Assembly (NCBI RefSeq): GCF_010730955.1
Contig: NZ_AP022577.1
Coordinates: 62,001-126,000, forward strand
DNA length: 64,000 bases
From: Mycolicibacterium aubagnense
Lineage (GTDB): Bacteria > Actinomycetota > Actinomycetes > Mycobacteriales > Mycobacteriaceae
Direction: 5' to 3'
The stretch's first letter is position 1, and each line of letters opens with the position of its first letter. The notes beneath the pieces are model-generated. The model was not told where the DNA came from and ran no database searches. It saw only the letters and a program-made list of their open reading frames with translations. The translations under genes were made by a program, and so were the position numbers. Of this stretch, positions 24,344-33,641 are shown piece after piece.

Positions 24344-25735
24344 CGCGTTCCGGATTCGGGTGAGTTCACGGCCGCTTCGAGGGGGCGTGACACGCTCTCC
24401 CGGGCAGCCTGGAGAAGGGGGCAGCCAAGGGGTCAGCGGAACCGCGTCGCGCGCGACGCCGCCAGCGGTGTACCGCTACGTTGTCGCGCAGTGGGGCTGG
24501 AACGGCTCCTGTGCCTTGGACTTTCGACCAGCTCTGCTCCCCGGCGGCAGCTGACGAAGATCCGCAACGGTCGAAGAATCTCGCGAAGATCACGTTCCGG
24601 CTTGCAGTCACCCTTTTCGCAGTGGTGGCGGGCCGGGGACGCATCGCTTGACGGAAAGGGAGGGCTTCCTCTCATGGCATCACCCACAAATCGCACCGAA
24701 CGATTGGTCAAGGCGCTCAAAGACTCTCGGCCCGACTTCACACTGCATAACGCAAGGGTCTTCGCCCGCGCCGTGATCGAGGCCCCGGATGGCGCATTCG
24801 GCGAGAAACCGCTGTCGTACCTGCCTCGGGAGCCCCGTGGAACTGACGGCGATGGCTCAACCAAGAGTGAACTGCTCCGCGGCCTTTGGCCGCACGACGA
24901 CGTCAGCGATGTGTGGGCGAACAGCGGAGACGGTCCACACGCGGCGTTGTGCGGCCTTGGGGGCAGCGGAAAGAGCTTCAGCGTGGTGACCTACGTCGCG
25001 CCCGGCGCCGAATTCTTCAGGCTGGACTCGGCGGCCAGCCGCAAGCCGGTGCCGGTCTCACCTGCTGCCGCTCAGACTGGTGACCTCGTCGTGCAACCGA
25101 GTGGAGTTTCCGGTCTCTATCTGGGAAGCGGGCGCGTGTTCGTGGCGGGATACGGCACGGAAAACGAGGGTGCAGGCTCGCGCAACTCAGCTGGTCAGGT
25201 GAATCCAACGTCAGGTGCAATGCATGCCGCTGGCGCGCTTGAGGCGTCGTCGCCCGGTGTCGGCACCGCCTCCCGGCCCCGCGCGTGGAATCGCCTTGCC
25301 CACGAAGTTGTTCGGCCTCTGCTGCCGGCGAACGGGACGCTCCGACAAGCCATGGACACGTGGTACGACACCGAGTTCGTTCTCGGTGTCGACGCGAACG
25401 GGAGTGATGCCACCTGGAACCCCGCTCGATCGGGTGGGCTCGCGGTAATTGGCCGGATCGGTTCTGGTAAGTCGGCTGTTGCCGACTCATTGTTGGACCA
25501 GGCCCGCGCGCGCGGATGGATGACGCTGCACGCCACGTCGAAATCCGACGGATCACCAGACCCCAAAGAAACACCCGGTCTGGTGATGTCCGGGACGCCC
25601 TACCCGCCGCTCAGCGACGCTAGCTCGAATGGGTTCAACTCGGTCATCGCAATGGCGAGCCTCATCGTCCGCAAACGGCTGAACGAACGCGCGATCGGAC
25701 GCTTCAAGAGGATGTCCCGAGTTCCGTGGAACTTC

Positions 25736-27134
25736 GGTGGCGGTCCGGTGAGCATCAGGCTGCGCTCACCTGATCATTGTGCACGACGGGTACGACATGT
25801 TCGGCAACTTCGCGTTCGAGGGCTGCTCGCAGTGTCGGCAGGTGCAGGTGGCCGTTCACCCGGCGGAACTGCTTGCCGGCCTCGACCATCCCGGCGGCGC
25901 ACCAGCGCAGCGCCATCTGCCCGTCCCGCCAGCGTTTGACGTTGCCGGCATGTTCGCGGCAGACCGAGATCATCGACTCGATGCAATTCGTCGAGCGCAG
26001 CGTTCGGGCCAGCGTGGGCGGCACACCCAAACGCAGCACCGTGAGCGTCTCATCGAGGCCCTCACGCAGACTCGCCGCCGCGCTGGGGTGGGTGCGGTCG
26101 AGCTCTTTGGCAAGGGCCAGCAGCGCGGCCTCGGCCTCCAGCGCCGATCCGGCATGGTAGGCATCAGTCATCCTGCGGCCTACAATGGTTCGAAGGCGTT
26201 GCGGCAGATGATCTTTCACGTTCCGAACCTTGTGTAGCTGACAGCGCTGGATGACCGGGTGATCAAGCACATCGACCACGGCCTTGCGCAGCGCCTTGGA
26301 CCCGTCCAGGCCCACCAGCATCGGGCGGGTGACGTCCAGACCCCGCTCCCGCAGGTCCACCAGCAGCTCGGTGACCAAGGTGGCGTTCTCCGTGGAGCCC
26401 TCCACCAGCGCCAGCGGATGCTTGGTGCCCTCGATGTCAATGCCCAACGCGACCACACAGCAGGACTCGGCGAAGTGCACCCCGTCGATCATCAACGCCA
26501 CCAGATCCAGCCCGGACAGATCCCGCAACAGCAGCTCGGCCAGCGCGGTCTCGGTCATCGCCACGAACCGGCGAGAAACCGCCGATTTGCTTGTGGCCGA
26601 AGCCTTTTCCGTGATGCGTTCGCCGACCGGCTCCAGCCCGACCGGATAGCGCCGCGTCGAGAGCCCGGCCAGCATCTTCTCCATCGCCAACTTGCCCAGG
26701 ATCTCCGTCGAGCTGAACAACTCATACGACGCGACCGGCAACTCCCCGGACCCGTCCGCGGCGCGCACCCGAGGCCGGCTCACCGGCACCCGGCGCCCGC
26801 CCAGGGTCACCGAGCCGCGCTCGCGACCGTGCCGCACCGCGGTCCGCGCCTCGTCGTGCTTGCCCTTCGGTCCGGCCAGCGCGCTCACGTCGGCCTCCAT
26901 CAACGCCGCCATCACCTGCAGACCGGCGCCCACGGCCAAAGCCAGCAGGCCCTCGCCCATGTTCTCGGCGATCTCGCCCATCGCCACACTGACCCGCTCT
27001 GGAACCGCGGATCCGCTCGCGTCCACGGACTGAATCTGGTTACTCTTCTTCACGGTGGTCCCCTTGCTGTTGGTGTGTCTTGGCAGACGCCCGACACCTA
27101 CCACAGGCAGGTCTCGAGCGGGGGGACCGCCACC
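25736..27134 (-). mobile_element. IS256-family insertion sequence B
   Basis: About 1.4 kb with inverted ends GGTGGCGGTCC (25736-25746) and its complement (27124-27134). The similarity continues a few bases outward (GAACTT on both sides), so true ends may lie ~8 bases farther out. No perfect 8-bp target duplication is visible, unlike the other insertions in the window, suggesting an older or rearranged event. Confidence 0.85.
25755..27053 (-). CDS. IS256-family transposase (element B)
   Basis: 432 aa from a GTG with AAGGGGAC upstream (VKKSNQIQSVDASG). MULE/IS256 features: ALMIDGVHFAESCCVVALGID (first Asp), PMLVGLDGSKALRKAV (second Asp), HKVRNVKDHLP, and LRSTNCIESMISVCREH (Glu). It belongs to a different branch from the IS1081-like transposase at either end of the window. 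The frame extends to 27104, but the first 17 codons lie between the repeat and the ribosome-binding site. Confidence 0.9.
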   Translation of the reverse strand: MKKSNQIQSVDASGSAVPERVSVAMGEIAENMGEGLLALAVGAGLQVMAALMEADVSALAGPKGKHDEARTAVRHGRERGSVTLGGRRVPVSRPRVRAADGSGELPVASYELFSSTEILGKLAMEKMLAGLSTRRYPVGLEPVGERITEKASATSKSAVSRRFVAMTETALAELLLRDLSGLDLVALMIDGVHFAESCCVVALGIDIEGTKHPLALVEGSTENATLVTELLVDLRERGLDVTRPMLVGLDGSKALRKAVVDVLDHPVIQRCQLHKVRNVKDHLPQRLRTIVGRRMTDAYHAGSALEAEAALLALAKELDRTHPSAAASLREGLDETLTVLRLGVPPTLARTLRSTNCIESMISVCREHAGNVKRWRDGQMALRWCAAGMVEAGKQFRRVNGHLHLPTLRAALEREVAEHVVPVVHNDQVSAA

Positions 27135-27857
27135 TCAAGTTCTACGAGACCCGGGACAACCTCCGCTTCAAAACTGGCAGGAATAACACTGCGCCGACGC
27201 TGGTGGTCCTCGACGAAATCGATTCCCACCTCTTCAGATATCGAGCTGCCGCCGCAGCTACCGACCTCGACGCGCTGACAGCTGCGCTGACCGAAATCCT
27301 CTCAGTGGGGAGGGAACTGCGGGTCCACGTCGTAATGACGTCGCAGACCTCGATGAGACTACCCACAGAGTGGGTCAGCCTGTTTTCGTCGGTAGTGCTG
27401 GCTGGGGAACCCAACCGTGCAACCACGTTGGAGCTAACCGGCTTTGAACGTATTCCAGAGGCACGGTGGGCGCCGCGGGGCCAGATGCTTCTGATCAAGG
27501 ATTCGTTCAGTTACAAGCCATTTCAGGCCTACATCAGTCGTTCGTCCCTGGACGTGGTGCCGGGCCAGCATCCCCGCCTCGCCTTGGACACAACCGGTTT
27601 TGACTTGGAGAACGCCGCGATCGAATACACAGAACTGGCCGATATGGGCGTTGTGCTGCTGGACCGGCAGGTGAAGGGGCGCTGGGAGCCAGACCCTGAA
27701 CGCGTCCACCTGGATCCGTGGGAGCCGTTCCGGAGCTGACCCGGGTGGCAAGACCCCGTTGCCGATCAGGTAACGAGGTATTGTCTCGCCGAAACGTTGG
27801 TACTCTCGTGCGCGCCGTCGGTCACGCGCCGTGCAACAAGCTGCCAGAGTTCGCACC

Positions 27858-28109
27858 GTGGCAGAACAGATTCCCGACTTCATTCGCGTCGATGCCGTGG
27901 TCGAGTGGGATACGGCGTGTGGCACGGCTATCGGCAAGGTGACGTTCGTTGACGAGTTCCATGTGGCGCTACGCAGCCCGCACGGGATCACCAGCTCGCT
28001 GGACGCATCGGTGTATTGCACGCTGGCCGAACGGGTTCGGCCTTTGCGCCCCAGCGCGCGTGAGTTCGTTGACGCGAATCCTGGCTACGTACCGTCCATG
28101 TGGGATTAG
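27858..28109 (+). CDS. Small hypothetical protein
   Basis: 83 aa from a GTG (VAEQIPDFIRVDAVVEWDTACGTAIGKVTFVDEFHVALRSPHG). Beta-rich, possibly an SH3-like barrel. It is 118 bases after the broken ATPase gene in the same direction. Family not recognised. Confidence 0.5.
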   Translation: MAEQIPDFIRVDAVVEWDTACGTAIGKVTFVDEFHVALRSPHGITSSLDASVYCTLAERVRPLRPSAREFVDANPGYVPSMWD

Positions 28110-28125
28110 GTGGGCCGGAGCGGTG

Positions 28126-28135
28126 TGTCACGTCC
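28126..28135 (+). repeat. Motif B site (TGTCACGTCC)
   Basis: Exact 10-mer, intergenic, 16 bases after the stop at 28109. Confidence 0.6.
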
Positions 28136-28218
28136 TCCACGCTGGTGTTCTCGTGCCCACCGGTGAACGCGCCGCGCCCCGTGTCTGCGGCCTGCACCGG
28201 GCACGGTGGGCCTTCACA

Positions 28219-29700
28219 GAGCAATTGTCAATACCTGTGGATCGGGGTGTTTCAGGCGACCTCCGTTTCGGTGTGTTGATCGCCGTCTGACGGTGGTGTC
28301 GGTGGGGTGATGTCGGTGGGCCGTTCGAGCAGTTTGCCTTTGTGGAAGACCGCTCCGGCGCGGACGAGGGCGACCAGATGTGGGGCGTTGACGGCCCGCC
28401 AACGGGCTTGGGCGGCGTCGATCAGCTTGTAGGCCATGGCCAATCCAGCGGCCCGCGATCCCGGACCCTTGGTGACCTTCGTTCTCAAACGCACTGTGGC
28501 GAAGGTGGATTCGATCGGATTCGTGGTACGCAGATGGATCCAGTGCTCGGCGGGGTAGTGGTAGAACTCCAGCAGGACATCGAGGTCGTCGACGATCTTG
28601 GCGACCACTTTCGGGTACTTCGCGCCGAAGGCAACCGCGAAGGCCTTGACCGCGACCTGAGCTTTGTCGATGTCTTCGGCGTTGTAGATGTCCTTGATGG
28701 CCGCCAGCGCGGCCGGATGCGCTGACTTCGGCAGTGCGGAAAGGACGTTGGCCTGCTTGTGGAACCAGCAGCGCTGCTCTCGGGTCTTCGGGAATACCTC
28801 CCGCACCGCCTTCCAGAACCCGAGCGCGCCATCGCCGACGGCCAGCACTGGGGCGGTCATGCCGCGTCGTTTGCAGTCGCGCAGCAGATCCGCCCACGAC
28901 TCGCATGACTCCCGATAGCCGTCGGTGATCGCCACGAGCTCTTTGCGGCCGTCAGCGCGCACGCCGAGCATCACCAGCAGGCACAGCTTCTCCTGGTCCA
29001 GGCGGACCTTGAGGTGAATGCCGTCGACCCACAGGTAGACGTAGTCGCTGCCGGACAGGTCCCGGGCAGCGAACGTACGGGCTTCGTCTTGCCACTGCGC
29101 GGTCAGACGGGTGATCGTGGTGGCCGACAACCCGGCACCCGAGCCGAGGAACTGCTCGAGTGCGGGCCCGAAGTCGCTGGTCGATAGGCCGTGCAGATAC
29201 AGCAGCGGCAGCACCTCACTCATCTGCGGGGACTTGCGTGCCCAGGCCGGCAGGATCGCCGAGGAAAACCGCTGCCGCTCACCAGAATCGGGGTCGACAC
29301 GGCGATCGTTGACCCGCGGCGCCTTCACCTGCACGGCACCGGCCGCGGTCAGCACCTCACGCGGCTGGTGATAGCCGTTGCGGACCACCAGTCGGTGACC
29401 GTTCTCGTCGAGCTGATCAGCGAATGCGGCCACGTACGCGGCGACCTCGGCCTGCAGGGCAGCGGCCAACATCTGCCGGGCTCCGTCGCGGACGATCTCG
29501 TCCAACAACGACCGGCCGGCCTCGCCGCCGTTGGCCTCCTCGGCATCGTGAACTACGGTGAGCATGGGCGTACCTTCCCAACCAGCGCGCCAACGCCGGT
29601 CTTGATCGAATACCTGATTCCGTGATGATCATCCTCGGGAAGGTGCGCCCACTTTCAGGCCGCCTCCTCGGGCCTCATCCACAGGTATTGATCATTGCTC
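28219..29700 (-). mobile_element. IS256-family insertion sequence C
   Basis: A 1,482-bp element with ~24-bp terminal inverted repeats (GAGCAAT..TCAATACC to TGTGGAT at each end) and a perfect 8-bp target duplication CCTTCACA at 28211-28218 and 29701-29708. It inserted in an intergenic region between small genes, so no gene appears broken. Confidence 0.93.
28252..29565 (-). CDS. IS256-family transposase (element C)
   Basis: 437 aa, MLTVVHDAEEANGGEAGRSLLDEIVRDGARQML. Motifs: YLWVDGIHLKVRLDQEKLCLLV (Asp), LAVGDGALGFWKAVREVFP (Asp), CWFHKQANVLSALPKSAH, and RTTNPIESTFATVRLRT (Glu). From memory it groups with IS1245/IS1311-type transposases of mycobacteria. The intact gene and target duplication indicate a recent insertion. 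Confidence 0.92.
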   Translation of the reverse strand: MLTVVHDAEEANGGEAGRSLLDEIVRDGARQMLAAALQAEVAAYVAAFADQLDENGHRLVVRNGYHQPREVLTAAGAVQVKAPRVNDRRVDPDSGERQRFSSAILPAWARKSPQMSEVLPLLYLHGLSTSDFGPALEQFLGSGAGLSATTITRLTAQWQDEARTFAARDLSGSDYVYLWVDGIHLKVRLDQEKLCLLVMLGVRADGRKELVAITDGYRESCESWADLLRDCKRRGMTAPVLAVGDGALGFWKAVREVFPKTREQRCWFHKQANVLSALPKSAHPAALAAIKDIYNAEDIDKAQVAVKAFAVAFGAKYPKVVAKIVDDLDVLLEFYHYPAEHWIHLRTTNPIESTFATVRLRTKVTKGPGSRAAGLAMAYKLIDAAQARWRAVNAPHLVALVRAGAVFHKGKLLERPTDITPPTPPSDGDQHTETEVA

Positions 29701-29719
29701 CCTTCACAACGTCGAGAGG

Positions 29720-29935
29720 ATGAGCATGGCTGTGTTTGGTGATGGTGTAGAGACAGAACTCACCCGCGACGAAGCTGCAGCTGAGCTGGCTGTACCAGGG
29801 TACGACGCCTATGGAAAGGTCCGCCTCTATGGCGTGATCGCTGACGGTGAGACGGCCGGCCAGATTGTCCCCATCAAGTCGCAACAGAACCTGGACCGGT
29901 TCAGCTACAGCCGCATCTATTCGGTTGAGAGGTAA
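29720..29935 (+). CDS. Small hypothetical protein
   Basis: 71 aa with GAGAGGA upstream of the ATG. LTRDEAAAELAVPGYDAYGKVRLYGVIADGETAGQIVPIKSQQN suggests a compact alpha/beta fold. Element C inserted just upstream, probably separating it from its native promoter. Function unknown. Confidence 0.5.
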   Translation: MSMAVFGDGVETELTRDEAAAELAVPGYDAYGKVRLYGVIADGETAGQIVPIKSQQNLDRFSYSRIYSVER

Positions 29936-29942
29936 GGCCTTC

Positions 29943-30128
29943 ATGGTCGAGCTCGGCAACGTTGTTAAGACCGCGGACGGTGCCATCGGCGCCGTGGTGG
30001 ACTGGGTCTATCACGGCATGCGCCCGGGGATCTTCACCATCGCATGGGACGAAACCACATGTGCAGGATCGGTGCCCCCACAACATTGGACTCGCGCGGA
30101 ATGCGCGGCACTGACTGTGCTGAGCTGA
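29943..30128 (+). CDS. Small hypothetical protein
   Basis: 61 aa, MVELGNVVKTADGAIGAVVDWVYHG, seven bases after the previous stop. Beta-rich, similar in style to the other small barrel-like proteins of the element. No family recognised. Confidence 0.5.
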   Translation: MVELGNVVKTADGAIGAVVDWVYHGMRPGIFTIAWDETTCAGSVPPQHWTRAECAALTVLS

Positions 30129-30158
30129 GAAGCTACCGGGCGAGGGGCTGGTCTCGAT

Positions 30159-30320
30159 TCACCCAGCCGAGGTGTTCCAGCCGACCAGCTCCATGTCGTC
30201 GCCGGTGACTGGGTCTATGGGAGTGCCAGCGGTGGTTAGGTCCTGCCACGGCTGGGAGTGAAGGTCGCCCTGATCATCTCGGTAGATCAGGAACAGCGGG
30301 CTCGTGTGAAATTGCGCCAT
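30159..30320 (-). CDS. Small hypothetical protein
   Basis: 53 aa from MAQFHTSPLFLIYRDDQGDLHSQPWQDL. It has a clear coding look but no known domain. It is the last gene of a long minus-strand block that extends from ~40.8 kb leftwards. Confidence 0.5.
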   Translation of the reverse strand: MAQFHTSPLFLIYRDDQGDLHSQPWQDLTTAGTPIDPVTGDDMELVGWNTSAG

Positions 30321-30390
30321 GGGCCGATCGTCAATGGGTCCGGCGGGTACCGGCATCGAGCGGCGCGAGGATCGACCTCGATGCGCGGAA

Positions 30391-30969
30391 TCAGCTGGCG
30401 CGCCCGCTGAGCTGACCGTGCAGAATCAAATCGACGAACTCTTCCATTGTGGTCACGCGCAGACCCCCGACGTGCCGGTTGTATGGGGCGTCGTAGATGA
30501 CCGCGACGTGCCCGGCCTCCCGCAGCTCCATCACGTTGTGGGCCGCATCATCGATGTAGATATCGCATCCCACAACATGTTTGGCCGTCTCGAACCGCAG
30601 CTGTTCGTACTCGAATCCGTGGCGGTCAAGCCACTGTGCCGTGCAGCGGCGTGCTCTGGAATGGCGAGCGGTGACGATGTCGACGCGGTGCCCCGCCGCG
30701 CGGAGCCGCCGCACGGCTTCGGGTGCGCCGTGATCAAGCAAGTCCAATTTGCCCAGCTTGTTTCGCAGTTCCGCCATTGCCGCATGGGCAGACTTCTCGT
30801 CGGGGAACCACCCGGGCTCGACCAGTCCGTACTGGGTGGGTCCATGGCCGGCGCCGGTCATCGAGTGCCCGTGGGCACGACCAACGTCGGCGATCGCAGA
30901 CATGTAATCGGCGAGTACGCCGTCGATATCGAGCCCGACATGTAACGAGCCGACCCGCGTCGCAGTCAT
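30391..30969 (-). CDS. 5'(3')-deoxyribonucleotidase-like HAD phosphatase
   Basis: 192 aa. HAD motif I is LHVGLDIDGVLADYMSAIA (Asp nucleophile and acid/base Asp), motif II is HRVDIVTARHS, and motif III/IV is CDIYIDDAAHNVMELREAG. The spacing fits the NT5C-type 5'(3')-nucleotidases found in many phages, which dephosphorylate deoxynucleoside monophosphates in pool management. It overlaps the upstream gene by four bases. On a DNA polymerase-bearing element it may adjust dNTP pools. Confidence 0.8.
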   Translation of the reverse strand: MTATRVGSLHVGLDIDGVLADYMSAIADVGRAHGHSMTGAGHGPTQYGLVEPGWFPDEKSAHAAMAELRNKLGKLDLLDHGAPEAVRRLRAAGHRVDIVTARHSRARRCTAQWLDRHGFEYEQLRFETAKHVVGCDIYIDDAAHNVMELREAGHVAVIYDAPYNRHVGGLRVTTMEEFVDLILHGQLSGRAS

Positions 30970-31274
30970 ACGGTGGCGGCCTCGGCCTTACCCCAGCGAG
31001 CGAGGGTGAACGGTTCGCCGGATCCGGTTTGGGTGCTGTACCAGTGCGCGTGCCACTCGCCTTCCTGTGGGCACGGGAATCCGTAATTGGCACAGTGCTT
31101 CACACGTGGCGCCAGCGCCATCCACACCTCCTCGACGATCAGTGCCTCATGATCGTGCCGGTCGATGCCACCGTTGCGGTCCAGGTCGGCGATCAGCTTG
31201 TCGCGGTCGAGGCCGTGGCCCTGGTGGATTCGGCGCCAGTAGTCATCATCGATGCAATCTGTGGGGTACTTCAT
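30966..31274 (-). CDS. Hypothetical protein
   Basis: 102 aa from MKYPTDCIDDDYWRRIHQGHGLDRDKLIADL. Contains HCANYGFPCPQEGEWHAHWYST, with Cys and His that might bind metal. Coupled to the nucleotidase by an ATGA overlap. A longer frame to 31367 adds sequence without a good start context. Confidence 0.55.
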   Translation of the reverse strand: MKYPTDCIDDDYWRRIHQGHGLDRDKLIADLDRNGGIDRHDHEALIVEEVWMALAPRVKHCANYGFPCPQEGEWHAHWYSTQTGSGEPFTLARWGKAEAATV

Positions 31275-31332
31275 CGGAATATCCGTTCTCGGAGTGGCGT
31301 ATTGGTGCTCGGGGTAGAGGATCGCTCTTCTG

Positions 31333-31887
31333 TTAGAGGCGCAGTTCGCGCAGCCGTTCGGGTGCACGGGTGTACATCGCGCTGTGCGTCAGCAAGGTCG
31401 AGTGGAGGACCTGCGCCGGCGTCGTCCCGGGACGATAAACGTTGTGCGTGGGAAGGCCGTCAAGTCTTCCGACCGCGAAGGTGCGCCGTGCCCCAGGGCC
31501 CCACCGGGATGTGTATGAGTCCCACAGCTCCTGATAGTCAGGCAGCAGGCTGGTCAGCATGGCGATGTCCGGCGATACCACCCACGGGGTCGGCTGAGGA
31601 TTCTTGGAGCCGGCCCTATTCGGTGAATCGGGGGTCTGATAGATGCACGGAAACTGGTCAGGGAGAGTGATCTTGCTTCGCCGGCGCAGGACTTCTGCGC
31701 GTACCCGGTCTTCCCACCGCGGCGACGCGGCGAGAACGGCAATGAGCGATACACCGTCCTCGTCGGACAGGTCGGCGCTGAATCCGTCGAAGTGGTCGAG
31801 GTCGTAGCGCCCGGTGTCGCTATCTGTCGGTCTGGGGCGGTACGTGATTGAGCGCGTGTCGCGTGTGGTCGGCTGGTCTGTGGCCAT
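31333..31887 (-). CDS. Hypothetical protein
   Basis: 184 aa from MATDQPTTRDTRSITYRPRP. Segments: YDLDHFDGFSADLSDEDGVSLIAVLAASPRWEDRVRAEVLRR and MLTSLLPDYQELWDSYTSRWGPGARRTFAVGRLDGLPTH. Mixed alpha/beta, charged, no membrane segment. The family is not recognised. It lies 59 bases upstream of the 31274 gene in the same direction. Confidence 0.55.
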   Translation of the reverse strand: MATDQPTTRDTRSITYRPRPTDSDTGRYDLDHFDGFSADLSDEDGVSLIAVLAASPRWEDRVRAEVLRRRSKITLPDQFPCIYQTPDSPNRAGSKNPQPTPWVVSPDIAMLTSLLPDYQELWDSYTSRWGPGARRTFAVGRLDGLPTHNVYRPGTTPAQVLHSTLLTHSAMYTRAPERLRELRL

Positions 31888-31960
31888 GGGCGTTGTCCTT
31901 GTTCTAATAGCGTCGGGTTGGGGGTCGCCAGGTCTCGACGAATGGACCCAGCGGTGGGAA

Positions 31961-32608
31961 TCAGGGCAACCGACCGCTCCGACGCAGTGTCTCGGCGATG
32001 GCCTCGACGGTGTTCCACGCCGCGTGGTCGCCGTTGTTGCGGTCGGGATGGGTCGACCGTCGCGCTGATCTATAGACCTTCTCCAGGGGCGCTTCATATT
32101 CGCCTGCCAAGTCGCGGAGAAAGCGTTCGGCGTCAGCTGCGCTGGCAGTTGTCACTGTCGTCGTGCCAGCGGCCGGCAGCTGTTTCCAGCCGGTGTATTG
32201 CTCACTGCCGGGCGTGATTCCGTAGCGGTCGAGACGTCTGAGGCCGTTGAGTCCCAACGTGATGGCTCGCAGGTTGTCTTGCCAAGTCGTGAATCTAGCA
32301 GCGGGGTAAGACAACTGACCGAAGCGGGATTCTACGTGCAACACGACTCCGGGGTGGATTGGCTTCGCGGTTGCCCGCGGCATTCCGTCGATGCGAAAGT
32401 CGCCGTGCTGGAACGCGATTTCAAGAACCGATGGCGCGTTGGATGTGCCCGTTCCCAGATGCCGCAGCTCGCGGTCGAGTTCATCAAGCGTGGTGGACAG
32501 CGGCGCCGAGAACGGGGACCGGATATGTCCAGTGGGGAAAGCCCCGGGCCACTGCGTCAGTGGCCGAAGGGTCATTCCATCGGGATACCGGTTCACGAAG
32601 TCCTCCAT
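31961..32608 (-). CDS. Protein with C-terminal J-domain-like motif
   Basis: 215 aa from the ATG at 32608, nine bases downstream of a motif A operator, so the mRNA may be nearly leaderless. The C-terminus has EAPLEKVYRSARRSTHPDRNNGDHAAWNTVEAIAETLRR, in which HPDR matches the J-domain HPD tripeptide flanked by two helices. The N-terminal 150 residues are not recognised. J-domains recruit DnaK; phage J-proteins exist, but this role is inference. Confidence 0.6.
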   Translation of the reverse strand: MEDFVNRYPDGMTLRPLTQWPGAFPTGHIRSPFSAPLSTTLDELDRELRHLGTGTSNAPSVLEIAFQHGDFRIDGMPRATAKPIHPGVVLHVESRFGQLSYPAARFTTWQDNLRAITLGLNGLRRLDRYGITPGSEQYTGWKQLPAAGTTTVTTASAADAERFLRDLAGEYEAPLEKVYRSARRSTHPDRNNGDHAAWNTVEAIAETLRRSGRLP

Positions 32609-32616
32609 TGAAATTA

Positions 32617-32633
32617 TCTCCAAAATAGAGAAT
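32617..32633. promoter_or_regulatory. Motif A operator 6
   Basis: TCTCCAAAATAGAGAAT, one mismatch from consensus, nine bases upstream of the start codon at 32608. On the minus strand a GATAAT -10-like box partly overlaps it. Confidence 0.75.
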
Positions 32634-32675
32634 ACGACCAGCTGTGTTGAAGTCAAGTCACAGGGCTGGAGCAGA

Positions 32676-33641
32676 TCACGCTGAGAGCGAGGTGTTTTGC
32701 GTGCGCCGATCGGCCGCTTCCAGAAGCCTGCGTAACCTGCCCGCCACCGTGTTCTTGCTCAACGGAGGAACGCAGCGACCGCCGAGCTCAGCCATGGACT
32801 CAGCGGGGTGCGCCATTCGCAGCTTGGCAACAACAACCACCTCGTCTGCGATTGCGCCACCCATCGTGTTCAGGGCCGCAGCGACTCGTTCCGCGGTACT
32901 CGTGCCAGCGGTGGCTGCCCGGTTTCTGTTGGCCGTCACCAGGTCGCCGCGGTTGTGAACCACAGCGCGACGCGTTGGCGCCGGATCAATATGGGACTTC
33001 GCGAAGTTCGGTGCGCCGATAGCAGCCGCGACCTTATGCAGGCCGTTGTAGTCGTGGACCATCACCACGTGGTGGGGCTCTGGAGCGTGCCGACGTTCTC
33101 TTACTTGAGGAGTCCCGCCGAGCTTGCGGACGAAGGCCCCGACGGCGAGCGTTTCCGCGAGCCCCGGGCTCTGCACCATCAATGTCACAGGGCCACACTT
33201 TGTGACCTGGAGCCGTCCGCGCGCCAACACGGCACCGCGAAGTGCCGCTGCGGCCACAGATGGGTTCCTCCCGGCCAAGGCCACAAGATGTACCGGAATG
33301 CCGGTCACCGGGCGTCCCAGATGGTCAAGTAGCCCGGTACTGCGGGCCAGCGGTTCAGCGCATTCGCCCAGTCGTACAAGGACTTTGTCGCCCAGGATGT
33401 GATAGCCGCCGTCATGCGGGCTGATTCGGTACTCGCGAGCCACCAGCGCCGCAAGGCGATGCGCTGCACCTGCTGCATCCAGGACGACGTCCAGCACAAG
33501 CCGCCCGTCCTCGGCGATACGTACCCCGCCGCCGAGCCGCAGCATCGAAACGATTTCGGCCCTGGCGCAGCGAGAATCTGCTGGAGCGACTTTCAGCAGC
33601 TCCCGGGTCAGGATTTCGGTCGAGGCGACACTCACGCTCAC
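32676..33641 (-). CDS. WhiA-like regulator, paralogue 1
   Basis: 321 aa. WhiA layout: an N-terminal LAGLIDADG-like part (CARAEIVSMLRLGGGVRIAEDGRLVLDV ... HRLAALVAREY), a middle LVRLGECAEPLARSTGLLDHLGRPVTGIP, and a C-terminal HTH (MAHPAESMAELGGRCVPPLSKNTVAGRLRRLLEAAD). WhiA normally is a single-copy chromosomal regulator of sporulation and division genes in actinobacteria. This copy is diverged at the N-terminus and overlaps paralogue 2 by four bases. Its targets on the element or host are unknown. Confidence 0.82.
   Translation of the reverse strand: MSVSVASTEILTRELLKVAPADSRCARAEIVSMLRLGGGVRIAEDGRLVLDVVLDAAGAAHRLAALVAREYRISPHDGGYHILGDKVLVRLGECAEPLARSTGLLDHLGRPVTGIPVHLVALAGRNPSVAAAALRGAVLARGRLQVTKCGPVTLMVQSPGLAETLAVGAFVRKLGGTPQVRERRHAPEPHHVVMVHDYNGLHKVAAAIGAPNFAKSHIDPAPTRRAVVHNRGDLVTANRNRAATAGTSTAERVAAALNTMGGAIADEVVVVAKLRMAHPAESMAELGGRCVPPLSKNTVAGRLRRLLEAADRRTQNTSLSA

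Larger units (their letters stand above)
24674..27739 (+). pseudogene. FtsK/EccC-like ATPase interrupted by an insertion sequence
   Basis: The 5' part (24674 to ~25735) starts MASPTNRTERLVKALKDSRPDF and has two P-loops, CGLGGSGKS and VIGRIGSGKSAVADSLL. The 3' part (~27140-27739) resumes with RDNLRFKTGRN, has Walker B TLVVLDEIDSHLF, then VGRELRVHVVMTSQT and RWAPRGQMLLIKDSFS, and ends at 27739. The IS256-family element at 25736-27134 lies between. Intact, it would be a ~540-aa ATPase with a canonical P-loop, the likely active counterpart of the degenerate paralogue upstream. Loss of this motor may disable the function served by the pair. Confidence 0.82.

Noticed and set aside
26259..27278. 339-codon plus-strand frame crossing the end of insertion sequence B
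   Set aside because: Antisense to the transposase; only its last part overlaps the real broken ATPase gene, in another frame.
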